This document shows, piece after piece, positions 37,301 through 52,300 of a DNA stretch of 64,000 nt. The translations under genes and the position numbers were made by a program. The stretch is from Dallia pectoralis (taxonomy: Eukaryota > Chordata > Actinopteri > Esociformes > Umbridae): the NCBI GenBank assembly GCA_029465975.1, contig CM055740.1, forward strand, positions 9,968,999 to 10,032,998. Direction: 5' to 3'. Numbering within the stretch: the first letter of the stretch is position 1; the number at the start of each line of letters is the position of its first letter. The notes under the pieces were generated by a model. The model searched no databases and was not told the DNA's origin. It saw nothing but the letters and a program-made list of their open reading frames with translations.

Positions 37301-40300
37301 TAATATCCAACATTGAAGTGTAGCCTTTTATATGTCTAAATGTCAAAAGCATGTCACAATAACTGATGTTGTAATGCGCCGGCACATGCCCCAGGGAGGT
37401 GTTGTTCCGTCAGTTATCGGGGTAATACGGAATTTGTGTTGAATCGCCTTTTATAAACCTGTTTGTGACAGAGAGCCTCCTAAAGAGTAGTGAAGGTAGC
37501 GCTAGCCTGGAGTGCTAGAGTATAGCCTGGAGCACTAGAGTATAGCCTGGAGCGCTAGCCTGGAGTGCTAGAGTATAGCCTGGAGCGCTAGAGTATAGCC
37601 TGGAGCGCTAGCCTGGAGTGCTAGAGTATAGACTGGAGCGCTAGAGGATAGCCTGGAGAGCTAGCCTGGTGCACTGAGTTCATGTCAGCAACAAACACGG
37701 ACAGGTTCAGGGTTAAATTAAAATACTATGAAATACGATATAACAGGAATGGAACGCCAAAAGGCTGAGATAAAACACGTTAGATTAAAAAGGTAAGGAA
37801 AAGGTGAATGACAAATTCTAGTTGGCCGTGGTTCCTGGTACGCAGAGCCGCTACACAGTTGTGACTGACTCCAATGTTTTTCAACTGAGTTACAACAGAT
37901 CAGACTGACGCCCTGAGACGTTGAACAGTGACCAAACCAAAAGATATTAGGATTTTCTTGTGACTCACAGAATCAGTATTTTTATCCGGGAACAACACAG
38001 CCCCACTGACTACTGATCCTCAGATCTACACTAACAAAACACTCTGGGCCCAATTCCATTGAACGCACACTGTAATATATGTTCTTCACACAGTCGCCTT
38101 TTTCCCCACGGACAAATACAATCACAAGGCATGACAGAGTGCTGAAAATCTGTACTTAGGAAAACATACTGGTACTGACACGACAATGACTAGATAAGTT
38201 CTAGTTTTTCTTAAAAAGTACGTACGTGCAGTTACATTGTGACCTACAGCTCACTATAACTTTTATGTGGTAGTTTTATGTCCAGAGTATGAAACGTGTA
38301 CACCCAGCTGATGAGCGTGACGGAAGATTCATGGACATGTTGTAATACGATAAAGTCCAGCCTGGGAAATAACCAAAACCAGATGAATACGATTGAACTA
38401 GATGAAACCGGATAGAATCAGATGAAACTGAGGGAGTCACGTGTAACCACATGAATTCAGGTGGAATTGGATGTGCGCAGATGGAATCAGATGAAACCGG
38501 ATAGAATCAGATGAAACCGGATAGAATCAGATGAAACCGGATAGAATAAGATGAAACCGGATAGAATCAGATGAAACCGGATAGAATCAGATGAAACCAG
38601 ATGGAATCAGATGGAACTGAATGAATCACGTGTAACCACACGAATCCAGGTAGAATCAGATGTCCGCAGATGAAACCAGATGAAACCAGATTAAAGAGTC
38701 ACGGTGAATGGAGGCGTGTGTTCGCCAGAGGTAGTAGACAACGTAACCCGCATAGCTACCTAAAAACGCCAGGACACAGGTGCTGATGGCGAACGCCGAG
38801 CTGAGGCTCAGAGTGTTCTCGCCGTCGTCGTGGTACAGTGCCAGAGTGACCTCACAGTGCCGGCCGCGGTAACCCTCCGAGCAGTGACACGAGTACTTGG
38901 CCGGCGAGTGTGCCACGCAGGTGCCATGGCGACACGGTCTGCTGGCACACAGCGTGTACACGCACACTGTGCCTGACGAGGTCTCCTTCGTTATGTGACC
39001 GGGCGGGCACCTGCGGAGAGACAAATGAGAAAGGTCATGCGGTCTGTTCGCGTTGAGTGTGTCGGCCACATGTCTAACCTAAATTACTCTATCAAACTTC
39101 ACAGGAATTTTTCCTTTCCATTTTTCCTTTTCCCATCCATTATCTTTACCGATACATAATTTTATATCACCACCTGCACTCCATTTTGCATATATGCTCT
39201 CATAGTCTTTCATTCTGTTTCTATTTCCTTTCGCGATATACATCCCTCTGTTCAACCATAGTGTCTCAAATGATCCTCACGTTGAACAGCAGCAGTAGTG
39301 ATGGAACGTGACTGTTTGTGGAGGATCTGAACCGTGTCTGTGCAACGCTTCATATGCGGAACATTGTCTTGGTTGCCAGAACTCCGTTTAATATATTACC
39401 GGGAAAAGCGTGGATGGATGTGTGGCTTGTTTTGATCAATCTCAGACCATAGACCCGACGCCATGGCATTAGCACTGCAAATACAGTCCTAAGAAAAAGC
39501 TACTGAAGCCAGGAAGGTACATATTTAATCTGCACTATAAAATGGTATTTCTGCTTCTATACCCCCTTGCATAAATCGTTTCAAAGTCAAATGGTGTTTG
39601 GCGTCATTCGACAAATTGCATTTCCTTGACCGTGACTTTGTCCATGTCTGTTAAAAATGACAACCGTGCTGTGCTTTTTCATGCGATTGCGCCCTGAACG
39701 GACTAGATCTGTTTTGCCACATAATTGGCCCACAGTTTGTCATTTCACAGAACACGGCATCTCATAGGCACCTGTGCAAAACCATTGTCCTTGTTTTCAC
39801 TAGAGCTCAGTGAGACAAGGACATCCCATCTGACAACACTGCAGCCTCGCTGGCAATGAGAGCCAGTTACCATCACACATGAGAGCCCAATCAGGGCAAA
39901 GGCCCTATAGTAGGGCCCGGTACTATATAAGACCACTGTGCCACCAGAGGGGGCGCTGTCCAACCAGGTGACCTTAAATTAAACAACCCACTTTATATTA
40001 GTGCTATATATATCTGGCCTGGTTTTTGATCAACGGTCATCGTTATTTTGCATTCACTATTAACAGAGTCGTTCGTTAACATGATGCCTACTTTATACAT
40101 TTGCCTGAGACGATTACCATTGTTGTTACGTTGAGTGTATACAGGAGTTTAGTCATATGATTTGTCGTAGTATCTGTACTGCCCCCTCTGGAGGATAACG
40201 TCGTGTACGTACACAACAAACACATCTGAATCGCTTCTGTCGGAACGAAAGACGACACTTCAAACGAAACCCATTTCAATCCACGATGAAGTGCTTGGTT

Positions 40301-43300
40301 TTAATGCGGAATGGAAAAAAGGAAATGTTCAAAAATTCTGAGTGTGCCTCTTTAAGCAGACGGCGTAATTTCAATATATATAATGTTAGTATTATTGAGA
40401 CTTTGAGAAGCTCATAGCTTTGATATTTTGGAGTTGTAGCCCTCAAGCTTCATGCTTGATATATAAATAGGATCCTTTTGTGGGGACTTGTTTTCGTTTC
40501 CCGGTACATTGAAATAATTCATTTTTTCTCTCACAGAATTTCAAATAATATTCCAGTGCTGTTAGTAGTGACATGCATAAGTAGGTCAATTGCTAAACAT
40601 CCAAAGGTGTTTTATCAGGATTCCAACAGGTGTTTCCCTCTGGGATTCTTTTCCTTTCAGGAAACTGTGTTCTAATACACTGAGCGTAGAGCTCTCGGAG
40701 ACAGCAGCCCGAGTTGTCCTTTTTCTCTTTTATGCTAGTAAATGTCTGCTTCTCCTGAGGATTGTCTCCCGGCTCGTTACCCTGTGTGATTGTCCCGTGG
40801 TGATGAAAGACCCGTAAGCCGTCTCACACACACTCTGATCCTGGCCAGGGAGGACAGGAGACGCCGGAGTTCTGGGGAGTTTGAATTGCTCCTGCCAGCC
40901 TCCTCTGTCGCTACAATTAGAGTCGTGCTTTATTCAGCTCACGCTGACACGCCGTTAGGGGCCCTCTGAAGAGCTGAGTCAACGCCGAGAGAACGAGACA
41001 GACTACGAGCAGAGTGCAGAGCGGCGAGAATCGGAGAGAGAGAGAGAGAGATGACGTGTCTGTTTATCTATCTGCAACAAATCTCATCCAGACTCTCCTG
41101 ACCAGCCGTTGCCTGAGGTAATGTTTTCTGATCGAAATGGTCGTTTCGGTATCTTTATTATCCTTGGACAGTGGGTATCCAGCGCTGTCAAATATAACGG
41201 GACTTGGAAAAACACTAGGCCTTAGTTCTAAACACGAGTCTTACGGCCCCGGGGGCCCAACCGCCATTCTGACATTGTTTCCTGTCCGTGTACCTGCACT
41301 GGTGTTTTCTCCAGAGATCCACACAGACGAGGGGGGGAGAGCACTGGCGATTCCTGCAGGCGTCGGTGGGGCACCCCGGGGAGACACCGGAGGACGACAC
41401 CACCTGGGGTCTCTCGGACCACACAGAGGCCTGGACGGACACGGGCACGGGTTGCCCGTTCAGCCTCAGGTCCCGCAGGCACCCTGAGATGAGGGAGATG
41501 AAACAGCACCATACAGTAAGTGACATTCAGAGACATACACACTGGGCCTCGGGCAAACACTTAACCAACTTCCATGAAGGGACGGTAACTCCTGGACACA
41601 CACAGACACACACACACACACACTGCCCGGGGCTTTAGCTGTCAGCGTAGTCCTCTGATTCTGAGGATATTTACTCTGCTCGTTTGTCTGCCAATCCTCA
41701 GGGAAGGACGACGGGCAACGCATCATTTATACACATCTTTGCTCCTGAATCAAGTCCTTCACACTTCATCTGCGTCAGCCTCAAATCCATAGCCGACCTC
41801 TTCAAAGTCTAAACCCGAAACCATTTCAGATAGGAAGGCGGGGTAGGCCAGGCATCATTTACCTCAGCGGTATCGTAGGGTAAAATACTGCAGTGCGTCG
41901 ATCTTGGGTTGCCAATCACAAACACATACAGTTTGTTTATTCATATTATTCTACCCTGATGCTTTCTGACATCTGCAGTAACACCATCATGAAAGAAATA
42001 CTAGAAGTCGGTTAGTTTTAGTGGTCAGTACCAGGGACAGCACTAATGGTCAGTACCAGGGACAGCACTAATGGTCAGTACTAGGGACAGCACTAATGGT
42101 CAGTACCAGGGACAGAACTAATGGTCAGTACCAGGGACAGCACAATGGTCAGTACCAGGGACAGCACTAATGGTCAGTACTAGGGACAGTACCAGTGGTC
42201 AGTACTAGGGACAGCACTAATGGTCAGTACTAGGGACAGTACCAGTGGTCAGTACTAGGGACAGCACTAATGGTCAGTACTAGGGACAGTACCAGTGGTC
42301 AGTACTAGGGACAGTACCAGTGGTCAGTACCAGGGACAGCACTAATGGTCAGTACTAGGGACAGTACCAGTGGTCAGTACTAGGGACAGCACTAATGGTC
42401 AGTACTAGGGACAGTACCAGTGGTCAGTACTAGGGACAGTACCAGTGGTCAGTACCAGGGACAGCACTAATGGTCAGTACTAGGGACAGCACTAATGGTC
42501 AGTACCAGGGACAGAACTAATGGTCAGTACCAGGGACAGCACAATGGTCAGTACCAGGGACAGCACTAATGGTCAGTACTAGGGACAGCACTAATGGTCA
42601 GTACCAGGGACAGAACTAATGGTCAGTACCAGGGACAGCACAATGATCAGTACTAGGGACAGCACTAATGGTCAGTACCAGGGACAGCACTAATGGTCAG
42701 TACTAGAGACAGTACCAGTGGTCAGTACCAGGGACAGCACTAATGGTCAGTACCAGGGACAGCACTAATGGTCAGTACTAGGGACAGCACTAATGGTCAG
42801 TACCAGGGACAGAACTAATGGTCAGTACCAGGGACAGCACTAATGGTCAGTACCAGGGACAGCACTAATGGTCAGTACTAGAGACAGTACCAGTGGTCAG
42901 TACTAGGGACTGTACCAGTGGTCAGTACTAGGGACAGTACCAGTGGTCAGTACTAGGGACTGTACCAGTGGTCAGTACTAGGGACAGTACCAGTGGTCAG
43001 CACTAGGGACAGTACCAGTGGTCAGCACTAGGGACAGTACCAGTGGTCAGCACTAGGGACAGTTCCAGTGGTCAGTACTAGGGACAGTACCAGTGGTCAG
43101 CACTAGGGACAGAACTAATGGTCAATACTAGGGACAGCACTAATGGTCAGTACCAGGGACAGAACTAATGGTCAATACTAGGGACAGCACTAATGGTCAG
43201 TACCAGGGACAGAACTAATGGTCAATACTAGGGACAGTACCAGTGGTCAGCACTAGGGACAGTACCAGTGGTCAGTACTAGGGACAGTACCAGTGGTCAG

Positions 43301-46300
43301 CACTAGGGACAGTACCAGTGGTCAGTACTAGGGACAGTACCAGTGGTCAGTACTAGGGACAGTACCAGTGGTCAGCACTAGGGACAGTACCAGTGGTCAG
43401 AACTAGGGACAGTACCAGTGGTCAGCACTAGGGACAGTACCAGTGGTCAGCACTAGGGACAGTACCAGTGGTCAGCACTAGGGACAGTACCAGTGGTCAG
43501 CACTAGGGACAGTACCAGTGGTCAGCACTAGGGACAGTACCAGTGGTCAGCACTAGGGACAGTACCAGTGGTCAGCACTAGGGACAGTACCAGTGGTCAG
43601 CACTAGGGACAGTACCAGTGGTCAGCACTAGGGACAGTACCAGTGGTCAGCACTAGGGACAGTACCATTACCATACCTTGGAAGCTGCGGTTGTGTCCTA
43701 AGGGGAAAGAATTTCCCAGCATCACCATGGATTGGTCGATGACAATCTCTTGACTTCTCCCAGGCGCAGCTGTGATCTCGCGCTTTCCACCACCGCCGTC
43801 AAATCGAAGGGTGAACTCTTTGCCATGGCGATCCAGCTCCACATCATGCCACTCTCCGTTGTCAAGGTGATAGATGGGCAGTGTAAGGTTGTATGGTCCA
43901 TCACCCATGTTGTAAAACACAGCCAGTAGCCCCTGAAACACCTGAAATACACAGTAAAACGTAATAGAATGATCCCTTAAAAAAATCACAAATATATGGA
44001 CTTTTAAACTTGCCTTGCAAAAGAGGCCATGTCAAATTAATTTCATTTCATTTCAATGCCCATTGTGTTTTTTCATGCTCCATAAAACGTCCACAGAAAT
44101 CACTTGATTCAGTCCTGAGGGAGAATACCACAGACAACTATCCACAACTGCTAAAGCTGAGCTGCAGTAACACTCTGGGCTGAAGATAGGGGCTGAAAGA
44201 AGCTGGTGGCTGCTAAAACTGCAGAGTGTCTTTAATTAGAAACGGCGGGCCGAGGTAATTCAATACCAAGTTTTAATGGCATTACAGGATAGCTTGTTTT
44301 AGCTATTGCTACCTCAGCACTCAGTCATTAGAGCAAAATGCCAAAAACATCTGGACCCCATATGGACGGATTAACACCTTACTACACCTCCTACTACACC
44401 TCCTACTACACCTCTCTACTATATCTCTCTACTATATTCCTTCTATTAACTCCCTACTATATCTCCCTACTATATCTCTCTACTATATCTCCCTACTATA
44501 TCTCCCTACTATATCTTTCTACTATATCTCCCTACTATATCTCCCTACTATATCTCCTTCTATTAACTCCCTACTATATCTCCCTACTATATCTCCCTAC
44601 TATATCTCTCTACTATATCCCCTACTATATCTCACTACAATATCTCCCTACTATATCTCCCTACTATATCTCACTACTATATCTCCCGACTATATCTCCC
44701 TACTATATCGCCCTACTATATCTCCCTACTATATCTCCCTACTATATCTCCTTCTATTAACTCCCTACTATATCTCCCTACTATATCTCTCTACTATATC
44801 CCCCTACTATATCTCACTACAATATCTCACTACTATATCTCTCTACTATATCTCTCTACTATATCTCCCTACTATATCTCACTACTATATCTCTCTACTA
44901 TATCTCTCTACTATATCTCTCTACTATATCTCCCTACTATATCTCCCTACTATATCTCTCTATCATCTCTGCTCCACTGACAGCAACTAGTCCCCACGAC
45001 CAAAGCATATAAAATAACATTTGCTTAACTATTTCCAATGATATCAAAATCCTTTTCAGTGTTGCTTTGTAGGAAAAACATTTTTCTTGAATAAACCTTC
45101 TACACATTTGAGTTTAAAACTTGTACTTGCTGAAATGGATAAAAGCACCAACAGAAGCAATGAGGCTTGTAATTATTGATGAACACCTTTTCACTAACAC
45201 CCAGCAGATAAAAATAAAACCCTGTATTAATCTGACACTTCCGCTGTGCCATTATGTAAATAATGAATGTATTTCCATTGAACATACATAAACAGACGGC
45301 GGTAAAGGTTTCTTTCCAGCACTCTGGATGTTATGGAGCGGACCCTGGTGTAAATGTCTATTTATTCATGCAGCAGGCACTCCCTCCCTCCACCCACCCC
45401 CATACCCACCCACACACCCCCTCCATCTCTTCCTATCTATCAAACCAAACAAGAGAGGCTGAGATTTTGAAGACAGCCTTGTAAATTGGCCTTGTTGTCT
45501 GGATCCACACTCAAGTGTCTGACAGGGAGTTCTGAGACAGCCGCGTTTGGACAGAACATGAGTTTTATACAGCTCATCGAGTCAACTTGGAGACATTGTT
45601 GACATTGGTATCTTATATAACCTAAAGCCCCGGAGATCAGACAGTATATTTGAGGCCGGCGGAAAAAGAAGCCAAAAGTCAGGTTTATAATACACTGAAT
45701 TTGAGATCCTCATTAAAGAGTTACATCCGTGTCCCAAACAAGATGTTTAAGAGATAGGTTTGTCATATAGCAGCTACAGTAGGATGAACGGAACAGCTGA
45801 CCTGTGGGTTTTTATTTTCTAGAAGGGCAGACGCTATCGTAGGCTGCTGAAAACACTCATTCACAGAGACTAAAAGTTCACTTCAACCTCAAAACCACAC
45901 ATCCCATCTCCACAGAAATTGAATTCACACTGACATTTTTCTTTTTCTCCAGGGTAAACCAGACAGAAAAGAGCATTAAAAAGAGTCACAAACACCATGT
46001 GAGGAGCCTGCTTGGATACGCCACTCCATAGTTCTCCGTTCAAACAAGATACACAATCCCAGCGATCCACAGTGAAATCCCCTTACAAAAAAATAAAAAA
46101 AATATATCAATCGTCCCTTTCCACATGCGACGATAAACAGCTACCCCCATTTCCTAAAGGAGGCATGTACTTATAACAAGACAGACAATAAAAGAACCTC
46201 ATCGCTGTGCTGTAAGGTTCCACGGGCACATTTAGAAACAACCCAGAAGACACCACAACACCCTTCCGACTACACACACTCACACAGGCGCGGAACTCAG

Positions 46301-49300
46301 TTGTGTACGGGCCCGCTCAGCGCCCACCTCCTGTCTCCACCAGCCTGCCATTACTCACTCCATCACTGTCAAGTGTCGGGCCCGTTGTGACAGTCATTCA
46401 GGCAACTTAATAACGGCGTTCAGACGCGCTGCGCGCATCGAGATCCAATTAAAGTTCCTCGGCAGGCAGGCAGGCAGACAGGAGCGACGGTGACTCACCT
46501 CCAGGCGTATGTATTCCTTCTGTTCGTGTGAGAGGAGGTTGAGGAGGACGCCGTCGGGGGCGTTGGTGCGGACCTGCAGCTGCAGGCCGGTGCGACGGGC
46601 CGGGAGCGACCCGGCCAGTTGGTACTGGACGTGAGCCCGCGCGTCGAATGACAACACTGGGACTTCTGTCAAGTTCAGGAGCCAAAATAGTATAGGTTAA
46701 ATATGGTAATGTAATCTAACACTAATAAAGCATTAATTGTTTAAAGATAATTCACATCACGCGTCAGGGACCCAAAACTATATCTCTAATGAGTGACCAA
46801 CAAAGCCAGGTTCCATTCCGCAAGATTGTACAATATATTTTTTATACATATGTATCTCCAATGTAATAATGTGTAAACGCTGGAAATCGAAGCTACAGCA
46901 TGTTAGTGGTGGAAAAGCCTTCCTCGCACACTGGACCAATAGTCCGTTACACAATAGAATCCAGTCCACATGTTTAATCTCAACTCATAACACATGTTAC
47001 GGCCAGTCTGTGACGTACCGTCTTCACAGTGGATCCCTGTGTACCCGGGTCTACACTGGCAGCTGAAGGAATCCCACTGGCCGTTACAGTGCCCCCTAGT
47101 GCCACAAGAGGGTACTCCCACGTTCACACAGTTGCCGTCAGTCAGAGGGCAGCCAGGGGCACTGCCGGAAGACTCTGAGGGAGAACCAAGGTCATAAAGC
47201 TGCAGGAGAGATAACGAGGGGAACCGGGCGAAGAAGGGGTGGGAGGGAGGAAGAAAAGGGAGGGTTTGAGTGAAAGAGCGGGGAAGGAGAGATTACGGAG
47301 AAGGAGAAAAAAGTAAGATAGATGACATTACGTTTACAGCTCATCCCCAATAATGCACAATACATCCTCCGTTCTGAAGCCTAATGTGGCAAGAAGTGAA
47401 GATCATGAGCAGGAAAGGTAGAAAGAACTCAACAGAGAATACATCCTGACAGTACACGTCTGACATTAAAGCACAGAAAGATCCCCGGCCAAAGGGGAAT
47501 GTGTTGACTGAGAGATATCAGCATTCAGAAGAAACTACCGGCTTGGCCTTGAGGTCACATTTACATTCCCCCCGGACTCCGTTCGGGGAAAAAAAGAAAG
47601 AAAACGTCCAGCTATCAACAAAACAGGTAAAGGAGTGAGGAGATTAGGGCAACGGCGATGTCTCGAACCCAGGTGGATTTGAGCGGTGGCGTCACATGTT
47701 CTCATTGTGTTAGTCAGGGCAGAGGTCTCACCTCGCCGTCCACCAGCAGGTTACCCAGACAGCCAGAGAAGTGTTTGTACTGCAGCTGAGGATACTCATA
47801 AGACAGGCTCTGGTTGACTCCCCCAAGCTGCAACACCTGACTCCCATTCAGGTGCCTGTTGAATAAGAAAAGAATAGTATGTAATATAGAATTCAGAAAA
47901 CAACCCATCCATCTGAACCTTCCAGCAATCAATCTATCCAGCCATTAATTTAGCATCCACCCACACACACACCCATCAACTCATCCATCGATCCATATAC
48001 CCGCCTATTCATTAATTTATCCATCCACCCACCCACCAATCTAACCATCTGCTGGCAATGCCTCCACTCTCTCTGGGCAGTTCTGGCCAATTAGCATCCC
48101 CCAGGGGCCTCCCCTACAGCCAATCTGCAGCTATTAAATAACTTACTTGAGCAGAGCGCAAACGGTGCTCACTAGATTAGTATAGGAATGCATGAGGTTC
48201 TCACTAGATTAGTATAGTGCATGAGGTTCTCACTAGATTAGTATAGGAATGCATGAGGTGCTCACTAGATTAGTATAGAAATGCATGAGGTGCTCACTAG
48301 ATTAGTATAGTGCATGAGGTTCTCACTAGATTAGTATAGGAATGCATGAGGTTCTCACTAGATTAGTATAGGAATGCATGAGGTGCTCACTAGATTAGTA
48401 TAGTGCATGAGGTGCTCACTAGATTAGTATAGGAATGCATGAGGTTCTCACTAGATTAGTATAGGAATGCATGAGGTTCTCACTAGATTAGTATAGGAAT
48501 GTATGAGGTTCTCACTAGATTAGTATAGGAATGCATGAGGTTCTCACTAGATTAGTATAGTGCATGAGGTTCTCACTAGATTAGTATAGTGCATGAGGTT
48601 CTCACTAGATTAGTATAGTGCATGAGGTTCTCACTAGATTAGTATAGTGCATGAGGTTCTCACTAGATTAATATAGTGCATGAGGTTCTCACTAGATTAG
48701 TATATTGCATGGGGTTCTAACTAAATTAGTATAGTGCATGAGGTTCTCAGGGAATTTGCGCATTAAAAAACTAAATCAAAACATATCAATCTAACAGAAG
48801 AAGCATTTGTTTATAGCGCACAATTCTGGCCAAACAGTTTTTACTCCAGATGTATTGCTAAATAAATCTAGGAACAACTCTCGTCAAAACATCTCAAAAC
48901 CAAACGGAAAACTTTTTACAGACCTAAGATTTAGCTACAACAGTGTTGAGTAGATGTGTCCTTTAAAATCTAAGGCTATGGGGGTAGATGATTCTTTCTT
49001 TACTTTTGGATCAGCAATAACCAGGATGCTGGGCAGTTGTAATGGGTGTGACCTCAGAGGGAATTACCTGTCCCGATTGGGTGTGAATCCTCTGACCTCA
49101 CAGGAGGATCTGTCCTCTGTCATAGCCCAGCTGTCCACGCCTTCGGTCTCCATGACGGTGGCACGAGAGCAGCGGTCCAAGATGAGCCGTACTTCCTAAA
49201 CGAACCAGGAGTAGTTGGAGGTTACAATCGTCTCTGTGTGTGTGTGTGTGTTTGATTGTAACATGGAAAGATGTGTTTTAAAAGCATCGTTAGACATTTC

Positions 49301-52300
49301 ACATTTCACTCACCCAACCATTGCTCCTTACATCTAGCCGGTGCCAGTTTCTGTCTGACACGTTGCCCGGGAGCTGCAACACAAGGGTTCCAGAACCATG
49401 GTTGATTTTCAAGCTGGGGTTTCCACCAATCAGCTCTGAGGAGAAAGCAGTGCCCACATCGTCATCATGCCATTCTACCTGCCGACAGGTACTAATACCA
49501 GAAGAGCATTTTTGCAGAAGGCTCTTCTGAGGTTTTTTTCATAGACAGCTGCACCAAACGTCAAGAAACTGGCATCTTTTCTGTACTTAGTATATCTGAA
49601 CGAACAACTGGCAGGGCTTTCTCCCATATAGCTCCGTTACCATGGAACGATTTACTGATCCATGCACGAGACAAAGACACAGTCTTAAATGTCAGCATCT
49701 GCCAAAGACTCATCTTAGTAGTGTCGGTAATTTAGTACAGTCGAGGTTCCTTCCCAGGTTTTTAATCTACCAAGGAGGTTTTTCTAGCCTCTGTGCATCA
49801 AGTCTTGTTGGTTGCCCTTTGGAGCATTTAAAATCAATTAAGTAATTGTAATTTGCAGTTGCAATGTTCAGGGAACGGGAGATAGCTCATATGCTTGAGT
49901 GAAGCTAGTGTGTAGACACGTAACATTTCATCACGCCCTGGCGGGTTTCTTTAACATTTGTGTCCACATCATTGCCATATAAAACCCACTTGCTGATGTT
50001 CTAGATTTATTTTCTAGCTGGCTGTTCGCTGATTTCTGATTTAAGATATAATTGCAGGAGAACAAGACCAAGCAAAACAGTTCACACCAGCGTGCTATCC
50101 AAATTCTAGTATTGATGGAATTTTAAATTAGGGACTGACTTTGCCAATAAAAATAACAACAATATTTGACTTATTGACTACGATTAAATGTAATTAAGTT
50201 GTGTTGTTGTTCCACCTAGCAGTCTGGAATTCACTGTAATTCGATAACCCTTAAATTACCCAAGTGTCACATCTGGCCCTCTCTCAGCAATATCCTCTAG
50301 TCTAGACTTTAGTTCAGAGGGCTACTGTGACCAGGTGCTGGGTTCGAGTCCCGGGTGGGTCACACATTACCCTACCTAGGGCCATGTAGTCCTCTGGTTC
50401 TCCTGGCATCGGGCCGGTCAGGGGACCGCTGTAGAGCAGCAGGCCATCCTCAGACTCAGTGATGAACTCCAAGGAAAGATGACTATCAAAGCACGGCCGT
50501 ATGGGAGGAAACCAGGCATAGCCGTTGCCAAGGAAACTTCGTCTAGTCTGCTGGCACTCGGGACCCCGGTGCTGCGGTCGGCACTTGCATCTGTGATGGC
50601 GTTGTAAAAAAATAAAAAAATAATAAAATAATGCACCCTGGAGAATATTAACAGTGCTTTTACGGTAAGTGTGTGATGGGTGTGTGTGTGTGTGTGTGTG
50701 AGGTGATGTGGGAGGAACTGTCTTTACAAATGAATACATTACCCTTAGACAAGAGTGGTGGATTAATAAGACATTGTGAAGTCTGATTAGAACATGCGTT
50801 CTGGCTGTGCTTTTATACAGCAGCCCTTGTGCCCGGCGTGACACACATGAAGCAAACATATACATTAGAAATACGGCACTGAGTACAATTCCACAGGAAG
50901 ACCATGGATGCGTTTGTATGCGTCTTAGCAACAGCCATGTAAAGTTATCTTGCAGGTCACACGTGTTTTGTAGCTTAAAAGAAAGACCCAACACGCCAGT
51001 GATTCGCACATCAGATCCCTCTCGTTAAAAGATGATTGTGAACGCGATTGATCATTTCATACAGCCACCGCGTATCGCTAATTCTCAATATCGCCTTGTC
51101 TCGGCCCCATCACTCGGCTGTGCAGATTCTATTGCGTGGTGTAGCCAGTGTGTATGTTAGCCTGTGTGTGTGTGTGTGTGTGTGTGTTATGCAGTCAGAA
51201 GCACTCTCTGATTTCTCAGTGATTACTTCTCCTATATCTTCCTTTGCCCTGATTACATAACATCTAAGAACCACCGGCGGCACACAGAAGCGGAGGATAA
51301 AGCAGGATGAATGCCCTGTCTTAATGGCGTCCCTCCACCATCGCATCTGCATATCTCCGAGCAGTAAACACTAATCAAAGAGATGCCTTGATATGAAGAG
51401 GAATATACACGCGTACGGAGAAACAACGCTGGGAACGTTCGCACACCCCGTCGAAACGTAACGCGAGAAACCCGGCTCTCGGCGTGTGTAACGTCGGCGC
51501 CGCGGTTCTAAGTGGCGTTCCGTGTGATGTTGGGGGCTGTTCTCTCTTTTCCATCCATCTCGTACTCTGTTTATTCTGCAGAAGGCCAACACATGTCAGG
51601 AATACTGATACAAACCGAGAGAGACAGGGAATGGCTCTTGAAAAGTGTGTGTGTGTGTGTGTGTGTGTGTACACTACACACACACACACACTCACACACC
51701 TTCCTCGCCGTTCTCCATGTGACTAAAGCAGCGCAGTCGTTAGAGACTCCAAAGCACAGGAAATATCTCTCTCCATACTCGTCTCTCTGACTGACACAAA
51801 CTGACAAGACAGTACCTCAGATTGACCACCAGGGCGTTTGTACATGTGAAAGGGCCACATTTCAATACGTCATGCATATTCTAACACCAATTAAATCGTA
51901 CACATCTTGTAGACGTCCAGTATGTGCGGAACAGGCGACCATTTGGGATTCGCCCCGTGAGTGGGAACCCCAGGCTCTGTAGTTTTCAAATGGATGTGCA
52001 GTGTGTGTGTCGGTGTGTGTGTGTGTTTGTTTCTACCTTACATGATCATGTAAATGGGATTAAGTGGGATTGGGAGAAATTGTCAGCACTTGAGAGGGCG
52101 GTGGTTAGTGCTTTGGTTAATCTTACTGGCCTACATTTCTGAAATCCAACCATTTATCCTCATCGAATTTGCAAGACGCTACTTTCTCGAAGATACGCCC
52201 ACATGGGTCTGGTACAAGCTGTTCATTGATTCATGACCACTGTATAAACGCTGCAAGCAGATCATTCAGTCATAAGTTGATCATTAAGATGTAGAATTTC

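Noticed and set aside
50300..50372. A functional tRNA gene
   Set aside because: A and B boxes are present but no acceptor stem or anticodon arm could be closed. A SINE head fits better.
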